In this document: in pieces, positions 22,570 through 30,348 of the stretch | Layout of the letters: each line of letters starts with the position of its first letter | How positions within the stretch are numbered: position 1 is the first letter of the stretch | Source: CBDUBS01 sp965365445 | Lineage (GTDB): Bacteria; Bacteroidota; Rhodothermia; Rhodothermales; DASSAV01 | Direction of reading: 5' to 3' | DNA: 35,143 nt | NCBI GenBank assembly: GCA_965365445.1 | Contig: CBDUBS010000013.1 | Coordinates: 1-35,143, forward strand | Translations under genes and position numbers: made by a program | The notes under the pieces: model-generated | Database searches by the model: none | Seen by the model: the letters and a program-made list of their open reading frames with translations, nothing else | What the model was told of the DNA's origin: nothing

Positions 22570-24588
22570 TCAGTTAACCTCAAGCGTGGCGGATCTGGTG
22601 AAGCCGAGGTACCCGTAGGATACCCGCACCCGGTCTTCCGGCGCAACGCGCAGATGGTCGTCGCCCGATTCAGGGTAAGGCCCGAGGTGAAGGGTGCCCT
22701 CGAAAAAGCCTGTATCGGGGCCTGTTTCCCGGAGAGGCAGGCGGGATTCGACAACCTCTCCGTCCGGCGACGTTACGGCCACATTCACCCAGCCGCGTTC
22801 GACTTCTGCAGGGTGGCGGTTGAGGGCCGCCTGGAGGCGCACCCGCACCGAGTCGCCCGGGCTTGCTCTGTGGGCGGGACGCCCGGCGGCGTCCAGCAGG
22901 CTGATTTCGTGTGAGGCGAGCGTGGAAAACGTGAGCGTACTCATCCAGGCGCGGTTGGTGACGGCCCATCCTTCGGTGGCATACGCTTTTTCGGTTCCGA
23001 GGCCCGCATACCCTTCGGGGTTGTAGGGAAAGGCCGCATCGAGCGGAGAACCGTCGAGGGCGCCCCGGACGAGGGCCAGGTCTCCCGCACCGTGGGGGTA
23101 GGCATCCGGCCATCCCCGCTCGACGCCGGGCCAGTAGCCGCCCTGCTCCTCCCGTTCCGGACTCCGGTGGCTCAGGTGAGCCCCTACGGGGTTCTGCCCG
23201 AAAACGTAATTCACCTGCGACCAGGCCCGGCGGCGCAGTTCGGCGTCGCCAAGGACGTGCGCCACGGCGAACATGGCCCCGCCCAATCCGGCGACGGTGC
23301 CTACTTCCTTACTTTTCGGGTGAGCCCACTCGGCATCGGAGTGCGTGCGGTAATGCCAGAGGTTGTCGGTACGGGTGAGAATGTAATCCCGCCAGGCGGC
23401 CAGCTTTTCACGCGTACCCGCCGGCGCTTTCGCCGGAGCGACCATCAGGAAGTACGCGAGCGCCTGCGGGCCGATGTGCTCGGCGTTGCGGTGCAGCCAG
23501 GTATGCCGGGGATTTTCGAAATCCCAGATGCGGATGATCTCGGCTGCGGCGTCATGCGCGTAGCGGTAAAAACGTTCCGGGTCACCATCGGGGCAGCGTT
23601 CCTCGGCGAGCGCCATGAGCAGATTGCGCAGCACCGACTGGCCGAGGGCGTTGCCCATCTCGTTGAATTCCTCCCGGCCGATGTCGATCCACTTCCGGCT
23701 GTTTACCCATCGGCGCACCACCTTATGCCGGTCGTAGGGTTCCCACAGGCGAAGCGTGGCTTCGCGATAGCGCCGGTAGGTTTCCTCGGACGCATAGGGC
23801 TTCAGGAATACAGGGTATGCGGCCAGGAAGGCGGCCAGGTGGTCCAGCGTGTTCTGGTAGTCGTAGGTTTGCTCGGGGCGGCCTTCATAGCCCAGCGTGT
23901 AAGGCCGATACCCCGTCGGGCCATTGTAGTCCCGGTAGTCGTAAGCGAAGCGGGCGTGCCAGAGGATGAGGTCGATCAGGTCGGGGGTGGCGTCCGGCGG
24001 CAGATCGTCGGTCCATCGGTCGAACAGGGCCGGATTGGAAGCGTATAGCAGCACCTCGAATACGGTTTCGAGGGTGTAGGCGCCGCCGTCGCGGGAGGGT
24101 CCTCCTCCGGCTACCCGGACCGGGTCGAAGGTGTCGTGATCGGCGGCGCCCCGCACGTCGATGAAAAACTGGTACGCCATGCGTGAGGATAGCGTCTCCA
24201 TCAGGTGGTCGGCGATACGGAACGGATACGACCGGCCGTGTCCGGGGACCGTAACCACGTATTCCTGGGCTCCGCCTTCAGGGTTGAAGTCCGTGAAATC
24301 TCCGGCGTATCCCTCGATAGTCCCGTCGAATACGACCGGCCCGGCCTCGCCCTGGAGAGCCCCCGGCGCGGGAGGATCGAACCGCCTGACCTGGAACGGC
24401 GTGCCGTCCGGAGCGCCCGGCACGACGACGCGCTTGGCTTCGTGGAGGTTGTACCCGGCCTGGTTGACGAGAGGCGGCCCCTTGCGCTCGACCACGGCCC
24501 GGCTCTGACCGTGCGCTGCGGTCGTCGTGAGCAGAAGCAGCAAAGCTCCGAGTCGAAGCGGATTCATGCGAACGTACGAAGTGTTCAT
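22570..24588 (-). CDS. Divergent GH9-like protein with cellulase N-terminal Ig domain
   Basis: This 672-residue exported protein has a signal peptide ending TTTAAHGQ. The N-terminal domain begins PLVNQAGYNLHEAKRVVVPG, the hallmark of the immunoglobulin-like domain of GH9 cellulases. It is followed by a helical (alpha/alpha)6-like body with VNYVFGQNPVGAHLSHRSP, equivalent to the conserved GH9 YVLGRNP segment. The usual DAGDY base motif is replaced by GGPSRDGGAYTLET (Asp167 is a candidate), and the usual NEVAINWN acid region by ATEGWAVTNRAW (Glu539 is a candidate). A beta-rich domain of ~110 residues ends the protein. It is probably a glycosidase acting on something other than cellulose, or a non-classical member. 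An alternative start at ATG 24567 is possible. It lies in the operon, 16 nt after the flavoprotein stop. Confidence 0.72.
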   Translation of the reverse strand: MNTSYVRMNPLRLGALLLLLTTTAAHGQSRAVVERKGPPLVNQAGYNLHEAKRVVVPGAPDGTPFQVRRFDPPAPGALQGEAGPVVFDGTIEGYAGDFTDFNPEGGAQEYVVTVPGHGRSYPFRIADHLMETLSSRMAYQFFIDVRGAADHDTFDPVRVAGGGPSRDGGAYTLETVFEVLLYASNPALFDRWTDDLPPDATPDLIDLILWHARFAYDYRDYNGPTGYRPYTLGYEGRPEQTYDYQNTLDHLAAFLAAYPVFLKPYASEETYRRYREATLRLWEPYDRHKVVRRWVNSRKWIDIGREEFNEMGNALGQSVLRNLLMALAEERCPDGDPERFYRYAHDAAAEIIRIWDFENPRHTWLHRNAEHIGPQALAYFLMVAPAKAPAGTREKLAAWRDYILTRTDNLWHYRTHSDAEWAHPKSKEVGTVAGLGGAMFAVAHVLGDAELRRRAWSQVNYVFGQNPVGAHLSHRSPEREEQGGYWPGVERGWPDAYPHGAGDLALVRGALDGSPLDAAFPYNPEGYAGLGTEKAYATEGWAVTNRAWMSTLTFSTLASHEISLLDAAGRPAHRASPGDSVRVRLQAALNRHPAEVERGWVNVAVTSPDGEVVESRLPLRETGPDTGFFEGTLHLGPYPESGDDHLRVAPEDRVRVSYGYLGFTRSATLEVN

Positions 24589-24604
24589 GAGGCGAAAAAC
24601 AGGA

Positions 24605-26905
24605 TCAGCGATAGCACCGGATTTCGAACAGCGCAGCCGGGGCGGGCCCGTTCATCTCCAGCACCTCTACGTGTAGCCGGTCCGTTTCGACCGGCTCCGG
24701 AAGCCGCCACACATTGCGGGTCTGGTGGTTATCCGATTCCTCGACGAGCACCCGACCCGCTCCGTCGGTGATGCGGTATCGCTTCACACAGAACGGGATC
24801 TCGCGTTCCGGGTGCGTCATCAGCACCGACTCCATCGGGTGATCGAAATCCGTGTCGAAACTCAGATCGATGCGAGAGATCGTCCGGGGGCGATCCCAAC
24901 GAAGGCGAAGGGTGGGCCGGGGGTCGTCCGGGGAGGCGACCCAGGCGTTGGGTCGTGTCGTCGGCCGGGCAAACCCGTTGCCGACATTCTCCGGGCCGAA
25001 CACGTCCAGGCCGGGTTCGAGGGCGCAGGCCAGGTTATGCCCGCCGGGGCGGCGCAGGGGCCGCCAGAACTCGAATACATCCAGCCCCGAGCCTTCCGGG
25101 GGTTGCTGCGTGCTGCTGGTGGCAACCCGGTCGGAAAAGAGATTTGTCAGGGCCAGTACGCCCGTCACCCGCTTTTCACTGCACCGGATCGAGACGTTTT
25201 CGTCGGACAGAATGCATACCATCACGTACTGCGGCCGGTCGATCCGGACGCCGAAATCCGCCCGCACGATGAGTTCGCGGCATGCTTCCACCTCGACGAC
25301 CCGTTCGGCGAGGGTCACATCGGGAGTGAAATTGCCCTCGCGGCTGCTCGAACGAAGCTGAAAGCGCAGGGCGGAGGGGTGGTCGGCCTTCACCTTTAAG
25401 GCTAATTTCGGCATCGGCCCCTCCCCTACCGGCAGCAGCATCGCCCAGGAGTGCTCCAGACGCATCAGAGGGCCGTCGGGATCCAGCACGTCCAGGACGT
25501 ACCAGCTGGAGGCCTCTATCTCGGCTTCTTGGACCAGATCCTCGTCGTCCTCGAGCTTTACATGTGGGATGTATTGCCCGGAGCGGAGCAGATCGCGCTG
25601 AAGCTCCCTCATGCGCTCGGGCGCCAGCAGGTCGGAAGGCTGCTCGCCGTAACGCACACACACCGCGGCCGCCATCGCCGCGGCTTGCGCTCCGTGGGCG
25701 CAGGTCGCCATCACCCGGGTAGAGCCGAAGGCCACGTGCGTGGCGCTGATGATCCGCCCGGCGAGGAAGAGGTTGCGGATGTTCCGGGAGTACAGGCAGC
25801 GGTAGGGAATCTGGTACACCCCCTTGGCATGGTACTGCTCGGCGCCGGGCCTCTTGCTGAACACCCCGTCCGGGGGGTGCAGGTCGAGCGCCCATCCTCC
25901 GAAAGAAACGGCGTCGTCGAAACGGCGCTGCTCCACGAGGTCGGGCTGGCTGAGGATGTAATCCCCTTCGAACCGGCGGCTTTCGCGCTTGCCGGGGATG
26001 GTGGACACCCATTTCAGGGTCATCGTTTCGGCGTCGGGGAATTCGCCGGAGTTCTTGTAGTAGTTCCACATGCCGTAAACGACCGACCAGAGCGTCCACT
26101 TGATCTGCTCGGTATCGTGGATGGTATCCATCGTCCCGCCGTACTCCACCCACCACATGTTGCACCCCTGATCCCGAAGGTTGAACCGGCGGTAGCGGGC
26201 GATCTCCCGGACGCGGTCCGTATCGAGCGCAAAGCTCGGCGGGACGAAGCGGACCGGCTTCCCGGTATCCTCGGTGTAGAAATACATCGAGTGGCCGAGC
26301 AACTCGTGCAGGGGTTCAGGGGGAGCCCAGCCCTCCCCGAACTCGTCGCGGCCCTCGGCGCCCATGCGAAAGGCTGCCCCGGCCAGGAAGCCGAGTGTGC
26401 CGTCCCCGGAGGCGTCGCAAAAGAGGGGGGCGCGCGCTTCGTACATCGTTCCATTCTGGCTGCAGAAGGCCCGCACGGCTTCGATACGGTCGGATTCGCT
26501 CTTGATGCAGTCGAAGGCGGCCGTGTTGAGCAGGAGGGTCAGGTTCGGTTCGGCGGCGGCTTTTTCGAGGAGGATCGTATCGAAAACGAGGGGGTTGCCC
26601 TCCGGATTGCGGTACAGGTTTTCGACCAGCACCTCATCCACGACGCCGCCCTCGCGAGCCCATCGGTTGTTGTTCGCCATGTGCGAGGTAGCTCCGAGCA
26701 CCCACAACCGGACTTCGCTGGAGGCATTGCCGCCCAGCACCGGCCGATCCTGAATGAGGAGTACATTCAAACCTTCCCGAGCGGCGGTGATGGCGCCGCA
26801 CGTTCCGGCCAGACCTCCGCCGACGATCACGAGGTCCGCCTCGAGCCGTTCGGTGCGATGCGAACGCCCTTCGAGCGGCGTGTTTCCGTGTATGTTTCTT
26901 ATCAT
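24605..26905 (-). CDS. FAD-dependent oxidoreductase with C-terminal beta-sandwich domain
   Basis: This 766-residue protein has an N-terminal Rossmann dinucleotide fold, ADLVIVGGGLAGTCGAI (GGGLAG at 29-34), then LLIQDRPVLGGNASSE, AGRIISATHVAFGSTRVMAT and CAHGAQAAAMAAAVCVRYG, as in the FAD_oxidored family common in glycan loci of Bacteroidota, Planctomycetes and Verrucomicrobia. A C-terminal region of about 250 residues looks like a beta-sandwich (TLRLRWDRPRTISRIDLSFD), possibly carbohydrate-binding. No signal peptide is apparent, so it may be cytoplasmic or use another route. The substrate is unknown; oxidation of an unusual sugar or a product of the locus is likely by context. It is cotranscribed between the sulfatase and the GH9-like gene with gaps of 33 and 16 nt. 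Confidence 0.85.
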   Translation of the reverse strand: MIRNIHGNTPLEGRSHRTERLEADLVIVGGGLAGTCGAITAAREGLNVLLIQDRPVLGGNASSEVRLWVLGATSHMANNNRWAREGGVVDEVLVENLYRNPEGNPLVFDTILLEKAAAEPNLTLLLNTAAFDCIKSESDRIEAVRAFCSQNGTMYEARAPLFCDASGDGTLGFLAGAAFRMGAEGRDEFGEGWAPPEPLHELLGHSMYFYTEDTGKPVRFVPPSFALDTDRVREIARYRRFNLRDQGCNMWWVEYGGTMDTIHDTEQIKWTLWSVVYGMWNYYKNSGEFPDAETMTLKWVSTIPGKRESRRFEGDYILSQPDLVEQRRFDDAVSFGGWALDLHPPDGVFSKRPGAEQYHAKGVYQIPYRCLYSRNIRNLFLAGRIISATHVAFGSTRVMATCAHGAQAAAMAAAVCVRYGEQPSDLLAPERMRELQRDLLRSGQYIPHVKLEDDEDLVQEAEIEASSWYVLDVLDPDGPLMRLEHSWAMLLPVGEGPMPKLALKVKADHPSALRFQLRSSSREGNFTPDVTLAERVVEVEACRELIVRADFGVRIDRPQYVMVCILSDENVSIRCSEKRVTGVLALTNLFSDRVATSSTQQPPEGSGLDVFEFWRPLRRPGGHNLACALEPGLDVFGPENVGNGFARPTTRPNAWVASPDDPRPTLRLRWDRPRTISRIDLSFDTDFDHPMESVLMTHPEREIPFCVKRYRITDGAGRVLVEESDNHQTRNVWRLPEPVETDRLHVEVLEMNGPAPAALFEIRCYR

Positions 26906-26938
26906 TAGGGTATCTTTATTGAATGGCCTGCATGAGCC

Positions 26939-28519
26939 TCAGCGGTCGGCGCGCAGCTTCCGTACGTCTTCCCAGGGAAGCGCTCCGACGCGCTCGGCCC
27001 AGCCCGCGTAAACGGCCGCAAGCTCGGCTACTTTCTCCGGTCTCCTGCCGGCCAGGTCGTGCATCTCCGTCGGGTCACTGGCGAGGTCATACAACTCCCA
27101 CGCCTCGCCTTGGCTCGCGACGAGCTTCCAGTCGCCTACGCGCACGGCGCGGTTGCCTTCGTGCTCCCAGAAGAAAGGGCCTCTGGACGCCGCCGGCTCT
27201 CCCCGGAAGGCGTCGAGCAGGCTCCGGCCTTCCAGAGGCACGAGGGTTTCGCCGTTTCGCTCGTCGGGATAGGTTATGCCGGCCAGGTCCAGGACGGTAG
27301 GCATCAGGTCGATCACGTGCCCGACCTGCCGGGTGATGCCGCCGGGCCGGATCGTTCCCGGCCAGTAGGCGATGAAGGGAGTCACGATGCCGCCCTCCTG
27401 TACCACCATTTTATACCGCCGGTAGGGTGTATTGCTCAGATTGGCCCACGGGAGCCCGTAGGAGACGAACGAGTCGGGGTGGCCGGGCAACGCGCCGGGA
27501 GCGCTCCGGTCCACGGTTTCGGCGCTGCCGCCGTTGTCCGAGAGGAACACGACGAGGGTGTTGTCATCGATCCCCAATTCATCGAGCTTGCCGAGCACCC
27601 GTCCGATGCCTTCGTCCATCCGGTGCATCATGGCGGCATATACGGCCATCTTGCGATCCCATCCTTTTTTATCCGAAGCATCGGCCCAGGGCCTCGAGTC
27701 GGGGTCGCGCTCGGAGAGCTTCGCTGTCAGAGGAAGGAGGCCCATTTCCTTCTGGCGCTCGAACCGCGCCCGGCGCAGTTCGTCCCACCCGTTGCTGTAC
27801 GTCCCTTCGAACCGTTTTACGTCCTCCTCCGGGGCTTGCAGCGGAAAGTGGGGGGCGATGTAGGCCAGGTACAGAAAGAACGGCTTGCCGGACCGACTGC
27901 CTTCTTCGATGAACCGCGTGGCGTAGTCGGAAAAAGCGTCCGTGGAGTACCACCCCTCTCCGGGGGTGACGACCGTAGTATCGAGGACGACTTCGCGATC
28001 CACACGGCCCGGCCAGAAGTACACCCCGCCCCCGGCCGGAATGCCGTAGAAGCGATCGAAACCACGGTCGAGCGGCCACTGTCCCCGTTCGCCGCCGACG
28101 TGCCACTTCCCTACCATGTAGGTACCGTACCCGGCGCTCCGGAGCGCCTCGGCAAGGGTCAAGCTCCGGTCGTTGAGGTAACCCCTATACGAGGGATGGC
28201 CGAAATCTTCCGTCATATGACCGATGCCGGCCTGATGCGAGTACAACCCGGTTAGCAGCGAGGCCCGGGTAGGGCAGCAACGTGCCGTATTGTAGAAATT
28301 GGCGAACCGCAGCCCTCCGGAGGCCATCCGGTCGAGGTTGGGCGTTGGAATCTCGCCGCCGTATGAGCCGATGTCGGAATACCCCATGTCGTCGGCCAGG
28401 ATGACGACGATGTTGGGTCGTGCGGGTTGGGAAGGCCTATCGAGGCGGCGACACCCGGCAAGCGTCAGGCCGACCGCCAGCCATACGGCGAGTTGGAATA
28501 CTACGGTGCGGAAAGGCAT
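26939..28519 (-). CDS. Arylsulfatase-type sulfatase, lipoprotein
   Basis: This 526-residue sulfatase has a lipobox LTLAGC (Cys23). The S1-type active-site motif is Cys81 in CCPTRASLLTG, converted to formylglycine in the family. Metal ligands are expected at VVILADDMGYSDIG and VVFLSDNGG, and the conserved Lys lies in YMVGKWH. Sequence after the core (GNRAVRVGDWKLVA, WELYDLASDPTEMHDLA) is the usual sulfatase C-terminal subdomain. It differs clearly from the iduronate-2-sulfatase-like enzyme at 11538-12944, so the substrate probably carries sulfate at more than one position (inference). No maturase is encoded in the window. It is the first enzyme gene after susCD, separated by 128 nt containing a strong hairpin. 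Confidence 0.93.
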   Translation of the reverse strand: MPFRTVVFQLAVWLAVGLTLAGCRRLDRPSQPARPNIVVILADDMGYSDIGSYGGEIPTPNLDRMASGGLRFANFYNTARCCPTRASLLTGLYSHQAGIGHMTEDFGHPSYRGYLNDRSLTLAEALRSAGYGTYMVGKWHVGGERGQWPLDRGFDRFYGIPAGGGVYFWPGRVDREVVLDTTVVTPGEGWYSTDAFSDYATRFIEEGSRSGKPFFLYLAYIAPHFPLQAPEEDVKRFEGTYSNGWDELRRARFERQKEMGLLPLTAKLSERDPDSRPWADASDKKGWDRKMAVYAAMMHRMDEGIGRVLGKLDELGIDDNTLVVFLSDNGGSAETVDRSAPGALPGHPDSFVSYGLPWANLSNTPYRRYKMVVQEGGIVTPFIAYWPGTIRPGGITRQVGHVIDLMPTVLDLAGITYPDERNGETLVPLEGRSLLDAFRGEPAASRGPFFWEHEGNRAVRVGDWKLVASQGEAWELYDLASDPTEMHDLAGRRPEKVAELAAVYAGWAERVGALPWEDVRKLRADR

Positions 28520-28573
28520 GAGCGATCTGCTGCTGGTCTGTACGGAATGGGGGCGGCACGCTCCTTCAGCAAG

Positions 28574-28616
28574 GTGCGCCGGCAGGAACCTTGCGATCCG
28601 TTTCCCGCCGGCGCAC
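28574..28616 (-). promoter_or_regulatory. Strong hairpin between susD and the sulfatase gene
   Basis: Arms 28574-28588 and 28602-28616 pair as a 10-bp perfect stem (GTGCGCCGGC / GCCGGCGCAC), one mismatch and four more pairs, around a 13-nt loop. No T-tract follows on the minus strand, so it is not a classic terminator. Such hairpins after susD-type genes may stabilise the upstream susCD mRNA or reduce downstream transcription (inference). Confidence 0.6.
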
Positions 28617-28647
28617 TCCCCTTAGTCAAGCCGACTCGTCGAGCCGA

Positions 28648-30306
28648 TCAGTAGCCCGGATTCTGGCTTACGAGCAGGTTGATGTCGATTTCTTCCTGCG
28701 GAATCGGCCAGAGATTGCCGCGTGCGGCAACATACGTGCGATCCTCGACCTTGCGCAACGCATCGGCGTAGGCGTCGTAGTGCGGTATGCCGTTGGCGTC
28801 GAACACCGGTACGTAGGCGGCCTTGTATTCGCGCTTCGGACGGCCCATAACCGGCTGATTGAGGGCCTGATCCGCGATCCCCCACCGCCGGAGGTCGAAC
28901 AGACGCAGCCCCTCGAAGGCCAGCTCCACCTTGCGCTCGCGCCGAACGATCTGCCGCAATTCCGCCTGCGACTTTCCGGTGGAGATTGCCGGCATCCCGG
29001 CCCGGGTGCGCACCTTGTTGATAGCGTCGTACACGGACTGGTCGATCTGGCCCTGCTCGATCTTCGCCTCGGCGTAGGTGAGCAGCACTTCGGCGAGCCG
29101 AATGAGGATAAAGTCCAACTCGCTCGCCTTGATGCGGGTCAGGTCTGCCGTATCCATCCACTTCCGCAGGTTGTACCCGCTGAAGGAAGCATAGGCGTTG
29201 GTTACGTCCGTATTGGCGACGTAGGTTTTAGTGGTATAGTTCCACGCCTTGTTGCTATCCGGGTGGGTCTCGAAGCGGTAGGGGCCGAACTGCGAACCCG
29301 GCGTCACGATGGTGGCGGCCAGGCGCGGATCGCAGTTCTTGAACGGATTGGCCGGATCGTACAGCGGCGACTTGTCGATGGTAAGCCCGTCGATGGCCTC
29401 GTACGAATCCACCAACCCCTGCTGCGGGATGAGCACGCTCCATCCGGCCGTCATGCGGGTAAAGCCGTACTGACTGGCCTGGTGGGTTTCCACGCCTTCC
29501 AGGTAGGCATACTTCAGGATGACCTCGGGGCTGTTCTCCCCGGCGTAGGTGAACAACCCGGCATAGTCGGGATGCAGGCTGTACACGTTGGAATCCATGA
29601 CCTGTTTGGCCGCAGCGGCCGCCACGTCGTACTTCTTGTTGTACAGCGCCACACGCGCCTTGAGCGCCAGCGCGGCTCCTTTGGTAGCCCTGCCCTTATC
29701 GGCGTTGCCGTATGTGGCCGGAAGGAGCGAGGCGGCCGTATCGAGTTCCTTCAGGATGAAATCGACGACTTCGGCCTTCGGCGTGCGGGCCATCTGGGTA
29801 TCCTCCAGCGTCTGCACTTTCGTGATCAGCGGCACATCGCCGAAGTACTCAATGAGTTTGTGATAGAAGAACGCCCGCAGGAATCGCGCCTCCCCTTCCA
29901 CCCGGCTGTAGAGAGCCGCATCCGTGTTCGCTTTGGCCCGGTCCATGTTCTGGAGCAGGTTGTTGGTGCGGGCGATGCCCTGGTAGTAGTTGCGCCAGAG
30001 CTGGAAGAAGTAGCTCGTCTGCGAGTCCGCGGCGCCCTTGCCGATGGTTTGCAAACCGGACCAGTCCTGCCGCACCCAGGCAATATCCGAGGCCGCATCG
30101 ACGCCCATATCCACGGGCACTGTGGAGATCTGGAACTGCAAGTGCCGGTATGCCGCATTCACGGCCATTTGCAACTCGGCGCCGTTGGAGAAGAACGTCT
30201 GGTCCGACGGCTGATCGAGCGGCGAGGTATTAAGCAGAGCATCGCTGCACGCCGAAAGCAGCAGGGCCGTCAGGACGAGGGATGAGATAAACGATAACCT
30301 TTTCAT
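28648..30306 (-). CDS. SusD/RagB-family outer-membrane glycan-binding lipoprotein
   Basis: This 552-residue lipoprotein has the lipobox LLLSAC (Cys20). It opens with LNTSPLDQPSDQTFFSNGAE, usual for SusD, and has tetratricopeptide-like helices such as EARFLRAFFYHKLIEYFGDVPL. Its C-terminal region reads VRRERKVELAFEGLRLFDLRRWG and LWPIPQEEIDIN. SusD proteins cover the SusC pore on the cell surface and bind the target oligosaccharide. It follows susC by 42 nt and the two are certainly a pair. Aromatic residues for binding cannot be assigned without a structure. Length and motifs are normal. Confidence 0.97.
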   Translation of the reverse strand: MKRLSFISSLVLTALLLSACSDALLNTSPLDQPSDQTFFSNGAELQMAVNAAYRHLQFQISTVPVDMGVDAASDIAWVRQDWSGLQTIGKGAADSQTSYFFQLWRNYYQGIARTNNLLQNMDRAKANTDAALYSRVEGEARFLRAFFYHKLIEYFGDVPLITKVQTLEDTQMARTPKAEVVDFILKELDTAASLLPATYGNADKGRATKGAALALKARVALYNKKYDVAAAAAKQVMDSNVYSLHPDYAGLFTYAGENSPEVILKYAYLEGVETHQASQYGFTRMTAGWSVLIPQQGLVDSYEAIDGLTIDKSPLYDPANPFKNCDPRLAATIVTPGSQFGPYRFETHPDSNKAWNYTTKTYVANTDVTNAYASFSGYNLRKWMDTADLTRIKASELDFILIRLAEVLLTYAEAKIEQGQIDQSVYDAINKVRTRAGMPAISTGKSQAELRQIVRRERKVELAFEGLRLFDLRRWGIADQALNQPVMGRPKREYKAAYVPVFDANGIPHYDAYADALRKVEDRTYVAARGNLWPIPQEEIDINLLVSQNPGY

Positions 30307-30348
30307 ATACGTAGTATCGGGTTCAAGTTCGTGGGGACGGCAGGGGAA

